Shown here: piece after piece, positions 61,311-64,000 of the stretch
How the letters are laid out: each line of letters starts with the position of its first letter
How positions within the stretch are numbered: position 1 is the first letter of the stretch
From: Devosia sp. Leaf420
GTDB lineage: Bacteria; Pseudomonadota; Alphaproteobacteria; Rhizobiales; Devosiaceae
Assembly: GCF_001425445.1 (NCBI RefSeq)
Contig: NZ_LMQU01000010.1
Location: 503,501-567,500, forward strand
Length of the DNA stretch: 64,000 nucleotides
Reading direction: 5' to 3'
Position numbers and translations under genes: made by a program
The notes under the pieces: model-generated
What the model saw: only the letters and a program-made list of their open reading frames with translations
Told to the model about the DNA's origin: nothing
Database searches by the model: none

Positions 61311-61425
61311 CCCCCCTCCCTACCTCCCCCACAAGGGGGGAGGTGAAGGTCGGAGCTTGGCAGAGTATTGAGACACCCACCGGCCCGACACCTCCCCCTT
61401 GATGGGGGAGGATGGGAGGGGGTGA
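61311..61425. repeat. Composite intergenic repeat, copy C
   Basis: Left arm CCCCCCTCCCTACCTCCCCC with AAGGGGGGAGGTG, right arm ACACCTCCCCCTTGATGGGG and GGATGGGAGGGGGTGA. It contains CACCCACCGGC and CCTCCCCCTTGATGGG as in copy A (13088-13256). Confidence 0.75.
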
Positions 61426-61437
61426 CTTCAGGAAAAA

Positions 61438-63861
61438 CTACTTCCGAAGTTCGCCGCCGGTCGTCTTGGTAACGGCCGCAACAACGGCCGCCGAAACCTT
61501 CTCGATATCCTCGTCCGTCAGCGTCTTGTCCCGCGGCTGCAGGGTGACTTCGATGGCGACCGACTTTTTGCCCTCACCGACATGGGCGCCTTCGAACACA
61601 TCGAAAATGCCGACATCGGTGATAAGCGCCTTGTCCGCACCCTTGGCCGCGCGCAGGATCGACGCGGCCGTAACCCCGCGATCCATCACGAAAGCAAAGT
61701 CACGCGACACCGGCTGGAACTGGCTCAGCTCCAGCGCCGGCTTGGTCTTGGTTGCCTTCTTGCGCGCTTCCGGTATGGCATCGAGGTCGATTTCAAACGC
61801 CGCAATGGGTCCTGAAATATCGAGATCAGCCGCCAGCGCCGGATGCAGTTCACCGAACCAGCCCAGCGTCACCTTTGGCCCCAGCGCAAAGCGCCCGCCG
61901 CGACCCGGGTGGCTCCACGATGCAGCTTCGGGAAGCACCTGCACCTTATCGACGTCGATCCCGAGCGCATCGAGAACCGCCGCGAGATCGGCCTTGGCAT
62001 CCCAGACACCAACCACCTCGGCCTTGCCCGACCAATGGCGCCCGGCGCCATCGAGCTTGGCCGTGCCGGTGCGCAGACCAGACGCATAGGTATGCTGGCC
62101 TTCCGGCTTATCCGAAAGGAAAACCTGTCCGACTTCGAACAGCGCCACATCGGAAAAGCCGCGATTGGCATTGCGCCGTGCGCCAGCCAGCAGCCCCGGC
62201 AACAGTGAGGGCCGCATGTCGGTCATGTCGGAGGCAATGGCATTTGCGAGCTGCCGGTCTTCCGTGCCGCCACCAAAGCGCGTCGCGTCGTCATGCGAAA
62301 TGAAGCTCCAGGTCACAGCCTCATCGAGACCACGAGAGGCTAAAACCCGGCGCGCGATGCGGCGACGGTTCTGGATGGTCGTCAGAATGCGCGGCGCAAC
62401 GTGGTTGAGGCGCGCCAGCGGCTCAACCGGCACATTGTCGACGCCCACCATGCGCATGACCTCTTCAACGAGATCCGCCTTTTGGGTGACATCCGGACGC
62501 CAGCTCGGCACTTTCACCGTGCGCGTGTCGCCAGACCCTTCGGCCGCAAAGCCAAGCGAGGCCAAAATTGCTTCAATCCGCTCCGGAGCCACATCAAGAC
62601 CCGTCAGACGGCGCACTTCGCCTAGCGGAAATTCGACAACCGTATTGGCAAAAACGTCCTCGCCCGAGATCGCCGGCTCCATCGGTTCGCCGCCGCAGAG
62701 TTCAAGCACCAGCCGCGTCGCCAGTTCCATGCCCGGCTCGGTCAGCGCCGGATCGACATTGCGCTCGAGTCGATAGCGGGCATCGGACACGATACCGGTC
62801 TTGCGGCCGGTCCGGGCGATCAGCTCCGGGTCCCAGCTTGCACATTCCATGAAGATGTTGGTGGTTTCCTCGGTCACGCCCGAGCGAATACCACCCATGA
62901 TACCGCCGAGGCAGAGCGGCCCCTTGTCGTCGGCGATGACCGTCATGGTCTCGTCGAGCGTATAGACCTTGTTGTCGAGCGCATCGAACACTTCGCCGCG
63001 CGCATTGCGCAGCACCATGGTGCCCTCGACCTTATCGGCATCATAGGCATGGAGCGGACGGCCCCAGCCGAGCGAAACGAGATTGGTAATATCGACAATG
63101 GTGTTGATCGGCCGCAGGCCCACAGCCCGCAGGCGCGCCTGCAGCCAGTCCGGCGACGGGCCGTTCTTCACGTTGGCAATGAAGCGGCCGGCAAACTTGC
63201 GGATCGCCTTCGGCTCATCGCCCGAAAACTGCTGCGGCAGCGGCGCAATCGGGCTTTTGCCCTTTGACGGCACGGGCGAAAAATCAGTCATCTTCAGCGT
63301 GCCGAGGCCAAAGGCAGCCAGATCGCGCGCCACGCCATAGACACCGGTCGCATCGCCCCGGTTTGGGGTGATGGAGATGTCGAAAACCACGCCATTAATG
63401 CCGGCGTAGTCGACATACTTTGCGCCGATCGGTGCATCGTCAGGCAATGTAATAATGCCGTCATGATCGTTGCTGAGCTGCAATTCGGCCGCCGAGCAGA
63501 GCATGCCGTTGGACGGCGCACCACGAATGACCACACCACCCTTGAGTTCAAAATCCTTGCCCGGAATATAGGTGCCGGGGAATGCAAACACCGATTTCAT
63601 GCCGGTCTTCACATTTGGCGCGCCGCAGACAACGTCGATCAACTCGCCCGTGCCCGCATTGACCTTGCAAATATTGAGGTGGTCGGAATTGGGATGCGGC
63701 TCAGCCTGCACCACCTGCGCGATAACAAACTTTTCGAGCGCCTTGCCTTGCGATTCAACGCCTTCGACCTCGAGGCCGATCGTCGTCAGCGCCACGGCGA
63801 TCTCATCGGCGGACGCATTGGTCTCGAGATGTTCCTTGAGCCAGTCGAGCGTGAATTTCAT
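61438..63861 (-). CDS. pheT: Phenylalanine--tRNA ligase subunit beta
   Basis: An 807-residue subunit of the class II PheRS heterotetramer. An N-terminal tRNA-binding OB domain covers about 40-150 (VVQAEPHPNSDHLNICKVNA near 50), then B3/B4 editing (210-390), B5 (400-480), the catalytic-like core (490-690), and the C-terminal FDX-ACB anticodon domain (710-805, PVSRDFAFVMDRGV). The first codon is ATG 63861 with GAAGG 11 bases before. pheS, expected directly upstream, is not the ORF that ends there, so either a small gene separates them or pheS lies elsewhere. Confidence 0.97.
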   Translation of the reverse strand: MKFTLDWLKEHLETNASADEIAVALTTIGLEVEGVESQGKALEKFVIAQVVQAEPHPNSDHLNICKVNAGTGELIDVVCGAPNVKTGMKSVFAFPGTYIPGKDFELKGGVVIRGAPSNGMLCSAAELQLSNDHDGIITLPDDAPIGAKYVDYAGINGVVFDISITPNRGDATGVYGVARDLAAFGLGTLKMTDFSPVPSKGKSPIAPLPQQFSGDEPKAIRKFAGRFIANVKNGPSPDWLQARLRAVGLRPINTIVDITNLVSLGWGRPLHAYDADKVEGTMVLRNARGEVFDALDNKVYTLDETMTVIADDKGPLCLGGIMGGIRSGVTEETTNIFMECASWDPELIARTGRKTGIVSDARYRLERNVDPALTEPGMELATRLVLELCGGEPMEPAISGEDVFANTVVEFPLGEVRRLTGLDVAPERIEAILASLGFAAEGSGDTRTVKVPSWRPDVTQKADLVEEVMRMVGVDNVPVEPLARLNHVAPRILTTIQNRRRIARRVLASRGLDEAVTWSFISHDDATRFGGGTEDRQLANAIASDMTDMRPSLLPGLLAGARRNANRGFSDVALFEVGQVFLSDKPEGQHTYASGLRTGTAKLDGAGRHWSGKAEVVGVWDAKADLAAVLDALGIDVDKVQVLPEAASWSHPGRGGRFALGPKVTLGWFGELHPALAADLDISGPIAAFEIDLDAIPEARKKATKTKPALELSQFQPVSRDFAFVMDRGVTAASILRAAKGADKALITDVGIFDVFEGAHVGEGKKSVAIEVTLQPRDKTLTDEDIEKVSAAVVAAVTKTTGGELRK

Positions 63862-63874
63862 GTTCTTGGGACCT

Positions 63875-64000
63875 TCAGAAGGTGCCGTCGGCGCTGGCTA
63901 GCAGCGTTTCGGCCAAAAGTTGACGTCCGGCCGGCAGCACCTCTACCAGCCTGAAAATTTCGCAGACGATCTCCATGTCTGGAGAAAATCCGCCATTGCG
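63875..64000 (-). CDS. C-terminal end of an unidentified ORF before pheT
   Basis: An open frame entering from the right edge (41 codons) ends with TGA at 63875, 13 bases before the pheT start. The readable end is EIFRLVEVLPAGRQLLAE and ...ASADGTF; it does not look like the C-terminus of PheS, and I cannot name it. Codon use is only moderately convincing. Confidence 0.35.
   Translation of the reverse strand, partial: RNGGFSPDMEIVCEIFRLVEVLPAGRQLLAETLLASADGTF

Noticed and set aside
58110-61402. Antisense frame over the GH3 gene and plus-strand frame over folC (59846-61402)
   Set aside because: They mirror genes with catalytic motifs in place; the second also runs into repeat sequence.

Overview
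The window looks like chromosomal core DNA of an alphaproteobacterium of the order Hyphomicrobiales (Rhizobiales). A Devosia-like organism is my best guess, made from gene order and protein style and not tested by a search. Supporting evidence is the high-GC coding pattern, the runs murJ-trpS-uspA-nfuA, tsaB-rimI-fur-plsC, TIGR02300-cmk-rpsA and sppA-ihfB-lapA-trpFBA-accD, an addB-addA recombination pair, a complex-I-assembly-like NDUFA9 homologue and an Irr-type iron control element. I see no prophage, CRISPR array, rRNA operon or large island.

Layout. 1-5.5 kb: 3' end of glnD, murJ, trpS, uspA and nfuA. 5.7-9.3 kb (minus): phoH-ybeY-corC and an alpha/beta hydrolase. 9.5-14.1 kb: infC with a probable AUU start, a large FAD/Fe-S dehydrogenase and a padR-type regulator with a palindromic operator. 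14.1-16.7 kb (minus): a copper cluster (DUF2946-like, YcnI, CopC-CopD) whose copCD reading frame is broken exactly at the signal-peptide cleavage site. 16.8-25.1 kb: pncB, small proteins, tsaB-rimI-fur-plsC (minus), lnt, csbD and a phosphotransferase. 25.3-28.8 kb: tRNA-Leu, a GFA protein, an NDUFA9-like protein, an RNA methyltransferase and a secreted small protein. 28.8-33.1 kb: a three-enzyme catabolic operon (TIM-barrel epimerase, DUF993, Gfo/Idh/MocA) with a divergent TetR regulator. 33.1-38.2 kb: a YcaQ-like glycosylase, a nitroreductase, a decayed IS110 transposase, a membrane-anchored alpha/beta hydrolase and tRNA-Ala. 38.3-47.7 kb: TIGR02300, cmk, rpsA, a GNAT protein, sppA, ihfB, lapA, trpF-trpB-trpA and accD. 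47.8-64 kb: a chemoreceptor, a MurU-like nucleotidyltransferase, addB-addA, trxA, a GH3 hydrolase, then folC and pheT on the minus strand.

Functionally the region serves translation (trpS, infC, rpsA, pheT, tRNAs, rRNA and tRNA maturation), envelope building (murJ, lnt, plsC), tryptophan, fatty-acid, folate and NAD synthesis, double-strand-break repair, and metal handling (Irr-type site at nfuA, Fur/Mur, copper import). The rhizobial tsaB-rimI-fur-plsC-miaB-phoH-ybeY-corC-lnt cluster is cut into pieces here, and the accD-folC pair is separated by about 12 kb with folC inverted, so the chromosome has been locally rearranged.

Intergenic space is rich in palindromic repeats of several families. 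They include a composite element present three times and a small hairpin whose two copies differ by compensatory stem changes. No single spectacular new system is visible. The most useful leads are the Irr-type box, the infC start region, the copCD frameshift with a UUCG hairpin in front of it, the DUF993 operon with its operators, and the cysteine-free AccD.
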